From an uncultured Bacteroidota bacterium (GTDB lineage Bacteria > Bacteroidota > Bacteroidia > Chitinophagales > LD1), in the NCBI GenBank assembly GCA_903919075.1, contig CAIXGR010000070.1, positions 25,155 through 89,154 of the forward strand: DNA of 64,000 nt. The letters are read 5' to 3'. The notes beneath the pieces were generated by a model. It did not search any database, was not told where the DNA came from, and was given only the letters and a program-made list of their open reading frames with translations. Shown here one piece after another: positions 18,984 through 28,152 of this stretch (positions are counted from its first letter, which is position 1; every line of letters begins with the position of its first letter). The position numbers and the translations under genes are program-made.

Positions 18984-20384
18984 ATGGATAAAATTAAATT
19001 CGGAACCGACGGTTGGAGAGGTATAATAGCAAAAGATTTTACTGTAAATAACGTAAAGCGTGTAGCCAAAGCAACTGGTGACTGGGCTTTACAGCAAGAC
19101 CCAAAAGCAAAAATTTTGCTGGGCCATGATTGCCGGTTTGCCGGAGATTTATTTTCGCAGGCAGCTATCAATGTATTTTGCAAATTGGGTATAAAAGTTT
19201 TTTTCGATAAACATTTTGTTACTACCCCGATGATTTCGCTGGGTGCGCAAAAGTTGGAGTGTGAAATTGGGGTAATTATTACTGCAAGCCACAACCCACC
19301 GTCGTACAATGGTTATAAATTAAAAACAAAACATGGCGGGCCACTTATTCAAAAATATATTTCGGAAGTGGAAAGCATGATACCGGATAGTTACGAGACG
19401 GAATATTTGACTTTACAGGAATGGGAACAAAAAGGGATGCTGGTATTTGTTGATTTAGAGAGCATGTATTATGAGCACACAGCATCTTATTTTGATTTAG
19501 AAGCTATTAACGATTCGGAAATGGTAATAGCTTTTGATGCTATGTATGGCGCTGGCCAAAACATATTTCCGCGCATAATACCGCATGCCGATTTGTTGCA
19601 TTGCGAACACAATCCATCGTTTTACGGGCAAGCGCCTGAGCCGATAAGGAAAAACCTGAAGGAGCTGGAAGTGTATTTAAAAGAAATGAAGCACGTTGAT
19701 GTTGGTTTTGCAACAGATGGCGATGCTGATCGCATTGGGTTATTTGATGGCAAAGGTAAGTTTGTAGATGCACACCACATTATTTTATTGTTGGTGCATA
19801 TTCTGCATAAATACAAAGGGCTTAGTGGTAAAGTTGTAATTGCTTTTTCGGTTTCAGATAAAGTAAAAAAGTTGTGCGATTTGTATAATCTGCCTTACCA
19901 GGTAACACAAATTGGATTTAAAAATATTTGCGAAATTATGCAACGCGAAAATGTATTGGTTGGTGGTGAAGAAAGCGGCGGCATAGCAGTGGCAGGCCAT
20001 ATACCTGAACGTGATGGAATATGGGATGGCTTGGTAATTATTGAACACCTGGTAAAACATGAGCAAACCCTGCCTGAATTAATTGAAGAAGTTTATGAAC
20101 TGGTAGGTAAGTTTTCGTACAACCGCGACGACCTGCATTTAAAAGAAGAGCAGAAGCTGCAAATAGTACAAAATTGTAAGAACGGAGTTTATAAAGATTT
20201 TGGTGGCATACCGGTAAGCAAAGTTGAAGATACCGATGGATATAAATTTCATTTGGTAGATGAAGAAACTGTAATGATACGCGCCAGCGGTACTGAACCG
20301 GTGCTAAGAATATATGTTGAAGCAGCTACTGAAGACAGAGTGCAAATAATATTGGAGACAGTGAAGAAAACATTATTAAAGTAA
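18984..20384 (+). CDS. Phosphoglucomutase/phosphomannomutase
   Basis: KFGTDGWRG, TASHNPPSYNGYK, DGDADR, GGEESGG, RASGTEP. Confidence 0.95.
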   Translation: MDKIKFGTDGWRGIIAKDFTVNNVKRVAKATGDWALQQDPKAKILLGHDCRFAGDLFSQAAINVFCKLGIKVFFDKHFVTTPMISLGAQKLECEIGVIITASHNPPSYNGYKLKTKHGGPLIQKYISEVESMIPDSYETEYLTLQEWEQKGMLVFVDLESMYYEHTASYFDLEAINDSEMVIAFDAMYGAGQNIFPRIIPHADLLHCEHNPSFYGQAPEPIRKNLKELEVYLKEMKHVDVGFATDGDADRIGLFDGKGKFVDAHHIILLLVHILHKYKGLSGKVVIAFSVSDKVKKLCDLYNLPYQVTQIGFKNICEIMQRENVLVGGEESGGIAVAGHIPERDGIWDGLVIIEHLVKHEQTLPELIEEVYELVGKFSYNRDDLHLKEEQKLQIVQNCKNGVYKDFGGIPVSKVEDTDGYKFHLVDEETVMIRASGTEPVLRIYVEAATEDRVQIILETVKKTLLK

Positions 20385-20400
20385 AAATATAATTGCGATA

Positions 20401-20442
20401 AAAAAAGCGAAAGCCTCTGAATTCAGAGGCTTTCGCTTTTTT
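20401..20442. terminator. Bidirectional intrinsic terminator
   Basis: Perfect 42-nt inverted repeat AAAAAAGCGAAAGCCTCTGAA/TTCAGAGGCTTTCGCTTTTTT between convergent genes. Confidence 0.92.
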
Positions 20443-20452
20443 TATCTATGTA

Positions 20453-23047
20453 TTAAAACCCTAAATCTTCTCCGCCATTCTGTTCGCCACTTCCTGTCTT
20501 CTTTTTCTTTTTGAATAGGGATGAATCCATTTTACCAAACTTAACGGTAATGCCCAGGCGCGCATAGCGTTGGTCGCGGCGGCGGGTTTGTGTTTGCAGG
20601 TAAGTTGGTGTATCGTAATAATTGCCGTGTACTTTCGAATTAAGAATATCGCTAATAGTAAAGTTAAAGGCTATAATACCTATTTCTTTGCTTACCGATA
20701 AATCAACGAAATATAAAGGTAAGGTGTGTCCTTGGGCAATAACGCGCTGTGCTTCATAAGTGCCGTTAATCTGCCCCACTATACCCAACGGAAATTTATA
20801 ACTGATAATACCTTTAAATGTTCCGCTCCATCCGCGATTATTAATTTGCATAACACTATCGGGTGTATTGCTAAACCTATCGACTACATTGCTAAAAATA
20901 GAGGTATAGAATACTGTTCCATCCAACGTAATATCAAGACCTTTAACCGGTGAAAATTTGAAGGTGTTTTCCCATCCATATTGAAGGCTGCTCTTTGCGT
21001 TTTCGAAAGTATTGATAAGTACTTGTGAAGAATCATTCTGAAAATATGCGTATGGTGTAATAGGCTGCTGGTTATAACTGCCATATAATGAGCTAAGCCA
21101 TGTAAAATTTTTAAGGGTCATGTCGTAATTCAGTTCGGCTTTGTTATCAAACTCGGGCTGCAGGGCCGGGTTGCCTATACGATAATTAAATTTGTCGCTC
21201 GCAAAAATAAACGGAGCTATCTGGATAAAATTTGGCCGGTTTATTTTCCTTGTAATATTAAATTGCAATTCATGCTTGTCGTTAAATTTTTCTGATAAAC
21301 TTAAGCTAGGGAAAAGGCAATCGTAAATGTTGGACAACGAGGAAGGGTACTGATAAGAAAAAGTGCTATCGTTTTTATTCAGCAACTCTCCGCGAAAATA
21401 AGTTTGCTCAACCCGCAGGCCTATTTGGTAAGAGAACTTTTTGACGGTATGACTAAAAGTAATATACGCAGCGTTGATAAGGTTATCAATTCGATAATTA
21501 TTTGTGAGGAATATATTTTGTATATCACCACTACCCTGTACAGAATCTGTTACACCGAGCGATGAATACTGGCGTTGATAATTGCTACGCAGTCCAAATT
21601 CCAGCTTCATATTGCTTTTGATAGGATTGGTAAAATCCCATTGACCCGTTATCATATCGGTTTTTGTTTTGCCATCTTCAAACTCAAACTCAGGGTTTGA
21701 AGGATTTGAGGTAAGGCTATAAGGAACAAAAGACCCGTCAGGCCGATAAGTATTGAAATTGTAAATGTAATTAGTAATGCCGTTAGCGTGATTGTAATTA
21801 ATATCAATCGTCCATTCCTTATCAGGCTTTGGATATGTATGCCTAAAGCTAAGGTCGGTAGTAAAGTTCCTAAAACCTACATTTTGGTTACTAATGCGTG
21901 TGCCATTATTTATCTGGCTATGCGAAGCGGAATCAGTTTCGTAAGCCTGGTTATCACGGGTAGAAAAATTTCCGAAGACTCCGTTTTCGCTTAATGAAAT
22001 TGTATTTCTGTTATTTACATAATAGTCAAATCCTATACGTGCAACGTGAAAAAGGCGTTGATTAGATACATGATCATCCTGATGATAATAACCGATGGGA
22101 ATGCTGGATAAAAGAGTGGTGCGGTCGGTATAATTATAGGTGCGATTGGTTGAACCGTTTAGGTTGTAACTTAGCAAAACACCGAATTTTTTTTCATGCA
22201 CATTAATAATAGCCATGCCGGTGTATTGGTTGTTGGTGCCAATACCGGCACTAACTATGCCGTTGTACCCGGGCTGCCGGTTCTTTTTAAGCACTACGTT
22301 AATAATACCACCGGTAGCTGAAGCTTCGAATTTGGCAGATGGGTTGGTAATTACTTCTACTTTATCAATCTGGTCGGCAGGAATCTGGTCAAGGGTAAGG
22401 GTAGTCGGCTTTCCATCAACATAAATAATGGGCGAGTTATTTCGCAATGTTACATTGCCATCGGCATCGGTTGAAACACCGGGAATGTTTTTCATTACAT
22501 CAACACCGGTTCCACCTTTTGCCGAAAGGTCTTTATCTACGTTAAAAACTTTGCGGTCGGGTTTTAATTCAATAGTCGATTTTTCGGCAGTTATGGTTAC
22601 CGAGCCTAATGTTTGTGCATCTTCTTCCATAACCATATTGCCTACGTCTTGATCCATACTATTGGCAGTAACAGTTACATTCTTTTCTATAGCCTTATAA
22701 CCCAGGTAGGTTATTTTTAGTTTAAAGCCGCCAAACGGAAGATTATCTAGCGAGAAATCGCCATTGGTTTCAGTCAATTGTCCACCTATCAATGAATCAT
22801 TTTTTGATAAGTATAATGCAACTGAAACAAACTCAATCGGCTTTTTGGTTTTACTTTCTATTGCTTTGCCGTATATGTGTCCTATACTTAATTTCTGCCC
22901 TTGAGTACTGCCTTTGCTTGTGCCACTGCCTGTTCCGGCACCACCGCCCATAGCCTCCATGCCCCCGCCGGGATATTGAGCTTTGGCGTCAAAAAAACAT
23001 ATCATTAGACTTAGGAAGGCAACTGGGAAAAAAGAATATTTCTTCAT
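20453..23047 (-). CDS. TonB-dependent-receptor-like outer membrane beta-barrel protein with N-terminal carboxypeptidase-regulatory-like domain
   Basis: GHIYGKAIESKTKKPIEFVSVAL, plug-like GVDVMKNIPGVSTDADGNVTLRN...VEVITNPSAKFEASATGGIINVVLKK. Confidence 0.9.
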   Translation of the reverse strand: MKKYSFFPVAFLSLMICFFDAKAQYPGGGMEAMGGGAGTGSGTSKGSTQGQKLSIGHIYGKAIESKTKKPIEFVSVALYLSKNDSLIGGQLTETNGDFSLDNLPFGGFKLKITYLGYKAIEKNVTVTANSMDQDVGNMVMEEDAQTLGSVTITAEKSTIELKPDRKVFNVDKDLSAKGGTGVDVMKNIPGVSTDADGNVTLRNNSPIIYVDGKPTTLTLDQIPADQIDKVEVITNPSAKFEASATGGIINVVLKKNRQPGYNGIVSAGIGTNNQYTGMAIINVHEKKFGVLLSYNLNGSTNRTYNYTDRTTLLSSIPIGYYHQDDHVSNQRLFHVARIGFDYYVNNRNTISLSENGVFGNFSTRDNQAYETDSASHSQINNGTRISNQNVGFRNFTTDLSFRHTYPKPDKEWTIDINYNHANGITNYIYNFNTYRPDGSFVPYSLTSNPSNPEFEFEDGKTKTDMITGQWDFTNPIKSNMKLEFGLRSNYQRQYSSLGVTDSVQGSGDIQNIFLTNNYRIDNLINAAYITFSHTVKKFSYQIGLRVEQTYFRGELLNKNDSTFSYQYPSSLSNIYDCLFPSLSLSEKFNDKHELQFNITRKINRPNFIQIAPFIFASDKFNYRIGNPALQPEFDNKAELNYDMTLKNFTWLSSLYGSYNQQPITPYAYFQNDSSQVLINTFENAKSSLQYGWENTFKFSPVKGLDITLDGTVFYTSIFSNVVDRFSNTPDSVMQINNRGWSGTFKGIISYKFPLGIVGQINGTYEAQRVIAQGHTLPLYFVDLSVSKEIGIIAFNFTISDILNSKVHGNYYDTPTYLQTQTRRRDQRYARLGITVKFGKMDSSLFKKKKKTGSGEQNGGEDLGF

Positions 23048-23322
23048 GTTTCTTGTAATTTCATAAGGCTGAGTATTTCATGGGTGAAACAAACCTTTAA
23101 AAATTAGAGGCGCAAATGTAAGTTTTACGAGCTGATTTACCACCCAATTATTGTTTTTTATCATAAAAACAAAGTTGTTAAATGTAAGATTAGCACTATT
23201 TTATACTACAATTAACATATAGCCAGCCAATGGGTTAAAGCTATCGGCGTATCTGGCATTTGTGTCGGAATGTTCTATGCGATTGTAAATAAACCACAAA
23301 CTCAAATTATTATTTTTACTTC

Positions 23323-23916
23323 GTGAGCAACTCTGATATTTTAGAACCCCAAAAATGGATTGAGCGCTATGCCGATTTGTTGTTAGGCTATGCTTATCCG
23401 CGAGTTAATAGGCAGGATGTTGCCGAAGATTTAGTGCAGGATACTTTTTTCAGTGCATTAAAAGCTCAAGATACTTTCAGGCAAGAGAGTTCTGAGAAAA
23501 CATGGCTGATTGCAATTCTTAAAAGAAAAATTATCGACTATTACCGCAAAAAATCAACTCAAAACGAGTTGAACGTTTTAACTGAGGCTAACGGAAACGA
23601 TGGTTTTATGAACCACTTTTTTGAAAAGGAAGAAAAATATGATGGGCATTGGACCGATGACTCGGCTCCAAGAAGTTGGAGGAAAGATTTTGAAACAAAG
23701 GTGGAAACTGATGAGTTTTACGATGTTTTGAGAAAATGTTTAGGCAAATTGCCCGAAAAGTGGTCGGCCGCATTTACTTTAAAAAATATTGACGGTTTAG
23801 AAAGTGACGAGATTTGTAAAGAATTAGAAATTAGCCCGTCTAACTATTGGGTAATTATGCACCGTGCTAAACTCCAACTTCGCGAATGCATGGAAAAAAA
23901 TTGGTATACGGAATGA
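23323..23916 (+). CDS. RNA polymerase sigma factor (sigma-70 / ECF), GTG start
   Basis: QDVAEDLVQDTFFSALKAQDTFR...WLIAILKRKIIDYYRKKS; region 4 present. Confidence 0.9.
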   Translation: MSNSDILEPQKWIERYADLLLGYAYPRVNRQDVAEDLVQDTFFSALKAQDTFRQESSEKTWLIAILKRKIIDYYRKKSTQNELNVLTEANGNDGFMNHFFEKEEKYDGHWTDDSAPRSWRKDFETKVETDEFYDVLRKCLGKLPEKWSAAFTLKNIDGLESDEICKELEISPSNYWVIMHRAKLQLRECMEKNWYTE

Positions 23917-24179
23917 AAGGCTTCAACAAAATATTGATATGCTGCAAACAAGCCACCTACCTGCACGAAAAACAGAGGGAGGGAAAGCTACGTTTTTTTG
24001 AACGCATGGGCCTTGCTATACATTTGCTTTATTGCAGTTTCTGCAAATTGTTTATTAAACAAATTGAACAGCTTGAAACTTGTACTAAGCAATACCAACA
24101 AATTCAGGAAAATAAAAATAAGTTTTCCTCTTCTAGGAAAGCTGAACTTCAAAAAGTTTTAAATGAGGCTATGAAATAA
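23913..24179 (+). CDS. Small putative zinc-binding anti-sigma-like protein
   Basis: ATGA overlap with sigma gene; CKQATYLHEKQREG...HLLYCSFC (H-x3-C-x2-C). Confidence 0.65.
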   Translation: MKGFNKILICCKQATYLHEKQREGKLRFFERMGLAIHLLYCSFCKLFIKQIEQLETCTKQYQQIQENKNKFSSSRKAELQKVLNEAMK

Positions 24180-24181
24180 GC

Positions 24182-24688
24182 TTATTCCTTTTTGTAATTC
24201 TCAATATTTGCAACATCGAATATGGAATAGTCATCTTTATGTTCCAAAAGCCAGGCTTTTAATTCCTTAGGTTCGACCTCGTAATCTATCTTGTGCTCTA
24301 AAACAGGTAATAAGTTAAATTCCTTCTCACTTACTTTATCGAATTTATAAATATAATAACCCGGATCAGTAAGGGTACTGTCTCCAGATTCATAAACATT
24401 AATAAAATTTTTGTCTCCTACCGTGCTAAAAATAATATCCTTGTATTCCGAATTTGGAGTTCCCTTCTCATCGCACAGGTATGCCCTTGCCTTCGTTTTA
24501 TTGCCTTCAACCTTTTTAACCAAGTAGGTAGTTGTTTTCTCATCCGTTTTGGCCTTTCCTTTCCACTTGCCCATAAGCCATGATGGAATATCGTAAGACC
24601 CCTCATCAATACTTTTTTCGGTTTGTAAGGGGCAGCCTGTCAGCATTAAAACAGCTACAAATAATAAAGGGGAAAGAATTTTCTTCAT
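24182..24688 (-). CDS. Lipoprotein, unknown function
   Basis: Lipobox MLTGC. Confidence 0.7.
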   Translation of the reverse strand: MKKILSPLLFVAVLMLTGCPLQTEKSIDEGSYDIPSWLMGKWKGKAKTDEKTTTYLVKKVEGNKTKARAYLCDEKGTPNSEYKDIIFSTVGDKNFINVYESGDSTLTDPGYYIYKFDKVSEKEFNLLPVLEHKIDYEVEPKELKAWLLEHKDDYSIFDVANIENYKKE

Positions 24689-24763
24689 AGCCTGATTTTA
24701 GTAATTATAAATAACAGATTAAATATATACTTTTTTTACTTTCCAGGTATTTGAAAATAAAAA

Positions 24764-24786
24764 AGGCCTGCAGTGGTTGCAGGCCT
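24764..24786. terminator. Stem-loop
   Basis: AGGCCTGCA-gtggt-TGCAGGCCT, preceded by an A-run (terminator in minus orientation). Confidence 0.75.
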
Positions 24787-24824
24787 GTGAAATTATTTTT
24801 AAATGAAATTTAAATGCTAAGGCA

Positions 24825-25745
24825 TTATTGTTTTACTACGCGAAATACTTTTCGGGTCTCATCTTTTTGTACAGTTACTAAATATATGCCCTGGGCCCAA
24901 TTTGACGTGTTGATTTTTTGTATTGTAGTACCGGCACTTATATCAACATTTTGTTCGGTAATATTTTGCCCCTGCAAGGTATAAGCCGATATGGTGTAAA
25001 TGCCAGTTTGTTCATTTTCCCATTGTAAATTAAGATTATCGGTTACAGGATTAGGATAAATTTTTACTACATCGTTTTGAGAAACAGAGTTTATACCAGT
25101 GGTAGTGGTTCCAGGTATTTGTTCGGGTATTCCTATATTAACTGTATTCCATAAATCGCCTGCGTCGGCATTCCCATTTCCATTTACAGCATTTAATATT
25201 CCCCAAAAAGAAATAGCACCCGTGCCCGAGGTAGGGGCAGTCCATGAAAGCGATTCGGAATAAATGGTGCCATGGCCGCCGCTACCTGACGTGGGTGGTA
25301 GTGGCGAGCTATGTTCGAAAATATTTAAAACTGTGTATGACGTTGGTGGGGCAATATGAGTGTTAGCAGGCGCGGCGCTACTCCATGCTCCTGCTCCTGG
25401 CGGAGTTCCCTGGGCTGTAGTTCCTTTAATACAAGTTATTTGGAACCCAAAGTGGCCTAGCGTAGAATTGCTCGTATTTACACCGGTCAATTTTATAGTA
25501 TATGTCTTTCCCGCTACGTAGCTTGTTACAGGTGTTCCGGAAGAATCTAATTCAAGCGATACATTAATTGTGGCTGTGGGGGCTGAGCCGTGGCAGGGAG
25601 ATTGATAGAAACAACCTATTTGATTGTTTGTGAGTTCAGAACCCGTACAATCGTAACCCTGCAAACCCGGACCGTGACTATGGCTTGAAAGAATTAAAGA
25701 AATAGCAGCCACTAAGAATGAAACATAAATACCTTTTTTGCGCAT
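24825..25745 (-). CDS. Secreted protein with choice-of-anchor/Reeler-like domain and T9SS sorting domain
   Basis: SHGPGLQGYDCTGSE...CHGSAP...VAGKTYTIKLTG; C-term VVKIYPNPVTDNLNLQW...GIYLVTVQKDETRKVFRVVKQ; internal start MRKKG used. Confidence 0.8.
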   Translation of the reverse strand: MRKKGIYVSFLVAAISLILSSHSHGPGLQGYDCTGSELTNNQIGCFYQSPCHGSAPTATINVSLELDSSGTPVTSYVAGKTYTIKLTGVNTSNSTLGHFGFQITCIKGTTAQGTPPGAGAWSSAAPANTHIAPPTSYTVLNIFEHSSPLPPTSGSGGHGTIYSESLSWTAPTSGTGAISFWGILNAVNGNGNADAGDLWNTVNIGIPEQIPGTTTTGINSVSQNDVVKIYPNPVTDNLNLQWENEQTGIYTISAYTLQGQNITEQNVDISAGTTIQKINTSNWAQGIYLVTVQKDETRKVFRVVKQ

Positions 25746-26306
25746 TGGAATGAGTTTTAGATTATTCAGCACAAAAATACAAGTTGAAACAGCAATTAAT
25801 TAATAAACCGATTGTGCATTTGGTTCTTATTGTTGTATATAAATAAGATATGGCCATTTTGATTGTGGGTGAATTAAAATCAATTATTACATAGGAAATA
25901 AGGTGGTTCTTACCCGCCATTCCTTATTCGGTGTTGGTAAATTAAGGGCAATTCAGCTTTAAGTTGAGCAAGGCAACTAAATAATAAGGTAGCAGGGGAA
26001 ATTAGTTCTACGGTTTTGCAAAATAAATTTGTTTTATGACCCACATTCATAGTTTTAAGTGAATTGTTGAGTTAATAAGAAGTTAAAAATGAAAAGCACC
26101 AAACCGAGTTTCTTCTCAGATTTTTAAACTTTGATCATTCATATTTTAAATTGATTTTCAGTGTTTTATGTTGGGTTTAATTTTATCTTCTAATTTTAAA
26201 TCGCTTTATAATTACGGTAATAAACGTTTATATTTTCCATTTGACCTAAATCCGAACGAGATGGGTTAAAAACGATTCACCTCTTTTTCTATTTTTACAG
26301 CTCGTT

Positions 26307-28118
26307 ATGGCAGAATATATTGTTAGTGCACGTAAATATCGCCCCCTTCGTTTCAGCGAAATGGTGGGACAGGAGCAGGTAGCCACCACTTTAAAAAATG
26401 CCATTCGCACCGGCCAGTTGGCCCATTCGTTTCTTTTTTGTGGCCCTCGGGGGGTTGGTAAAACCACTGCGGCGCGTATACTTGCAAAAACTATTAATTG
26501 CGAAAACATTACTGCAGATTTTGAACCTTGTGGCAAATGTCAGTCGTGCGTTTCTTTCCAACAAAATTCATCATTCAATATTCACGAATTAGATGCTGCA
26601 TCAAATAACTCGGTAGATGATATTAGAGCCTTAGTTGACCAGGTACGTTTCCCGCCACAAAGCGGCAAATACAAAATATATATTATTGATGAGGTACACA
26701 TGCTTTCGCAAGGTGCTTTCAATGCGTTTTTAAAAACGTTGGAAGAGCCACCGGCTTACTGCAAGTTTATATTAGCTACTACCGAAAAGCACAAGATACT
26801 TCCCACAATCCTTTCGCGCTGCCAGGTGTTCGATTTTAAGCGGATAAGCATTGAAACTATTGTAAAGCATCTAAAACATATTTGCGAAGTTGAAAAGACA
26901 GATGCAGAAGATGATGCACTTCATATTATAGCACAAAAGGCTGATGGAGGCATGCGAGATGCCCTTTCAATATTCGACCGGATTTCAAGTTTCGGCAGTG
27001 GCAAAATAACCTACACTTCGGTGCTCGAAAACCTGAACGTGTTAGACTATGATTACTTTTTTAAAGTAACCGATGCGCTGCTTACCGAAAACCTGCCACA
27101 GGTTTTGCAGTTGTTGGATGAAATATTGAAAAAAGGTTTTGAAGGCGATGATTTTATGTTGGGCCTATGCGAGCATTTCCGCAATCTACTTTTTTGTAAA
27201 GATGAACAGACACTTAAAATGCTTGAAGTAAGCGGCAATCTGAAACAAAAATATGCTGCTCAATCTTCGCTTGCATCGGCAGACTTTTTAGTAAACTGCC
27301 TTAACTTGGGCAACCAGTGCGATGTGCAGTACAAAGTATCTAAAAACAAAAGATTGACTGTTGAGCTTGGGCTTATAAAAATGTGCTACGTTAATGCAGT
27401 AGTAGATATGGATGTAGCTGCAAAAAAAAAGCCCACAAGTGAAGGTTTAGTTGAAACAAAGGCTAAAACAGTAAATAAACAGGCTGATAATGGAGTATCT
27501 GTTCCACCGCTAGAAACTCCGAAAGAAGAAAAGCCAAAGATTACTGAAAAAACTACTGAAAACGCAGCGCCATCAGCTAAAGATGCCATAAGCACAAAGC
27601 CATCTGCAAGTAATAAACAAACAGCTACACTTTCAAAAACTAAAAAAATGCTCACCGCTGATTCTATTCAGGAATTAGAAAATGGTAGTAGCGAGAATAA
27701 AACTTTAGCTGAAGAAACAGAAGAACAAATTGAAGGTGAAGTACTGATTTTAAACCACGAAAATATATTGAAACTGTGGGCTGAATACGGAGCCAAAATA
27801 CCGGAAGAAAAGAAAGGCTTGAAAATGAGCTTTACTATGTTCAAGCCTTTGTGGGATGAAACGGCTATTAATCGTATAGCGCTAAAAGTTAAGAGCGATA
27901 TACAAAGGGCTCAATTTAATGAAGTGGCACAGGGACTAAAAAGGTTTTTCTCGAAAAGGCTGGGCGTACCTGTTGAATTCGAAATAATTGCTGATAAGGA
28001 AATTGTTGACGGAACAAAACCCTATACACCCAAAGAGAAATTAGAGCGGCTAATACAAAAAAATCCTGCCATTAAAAAAATGCAACAGCAGCTCGGTTTA
28101 GAGCTGGATTACGATTAG
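26307..28118 (+). CDS. dnaX: DNA polymerase III subunit gamma/tau
   Basis: ARKYRPLRFSEMVGQEQV, CGPRGVGKTTAARI, four-Cys zinc module, IIDEVHMLS, LEEPP. Confidence 0.97.
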   Translation: MAEYIVSARKYRPLRFSEMVGQEQVATTLKNAIRTGQLAHSFLFCGPRGVGKTTAARILAKTINCENITADFEPCGKCQSCVSFQQNSSFNIHELDAASNNSVDDIRALVDQVRFPPQSGKYKIYIIDEVHMLSQGAFNAFLKTLEEPPAYCKFILATTEKHKILPTILSRCQVFDFKRISIETIVKHLKHICEVEKTDAEDDALHIIAQKADGGMRDALSIFDRISSFGSGKITYTSVLENLNVLDYDYFFKVTDALLTENLPQVLQLLDEILKKGFEGDDFMLGLCEHFRNLLFCKDEQTLKMLEVSGNLKQKYAAQSSLASADFLVNCLNLGNQCDVQYKVSKNKRLTVELGLIKMCYVNAVVDMDVAAKKKPTSEGLVETKAKTVNKQADNGVSVPPLETPKEEKPKITEKTTENAAPSAKDAISTKPSASNKQTATLSKTKKMLTADSIQELENGSSENKTLAEETEEQIEGEVLILNHENILKLWAEYGAKIPEEKKGLKMSFTMFKPLWDETAINRIALKVKSDIQRAQFNEVAQGLKRFFSKRLGVPVEFEIIADKEIVDGTKPYTPKEKLERLIQKNPAIKKMQQQLGLELDYD

Positions 28119-28152
28119 AGAAATAATTTATAAAAATCAATATATAAAATTC

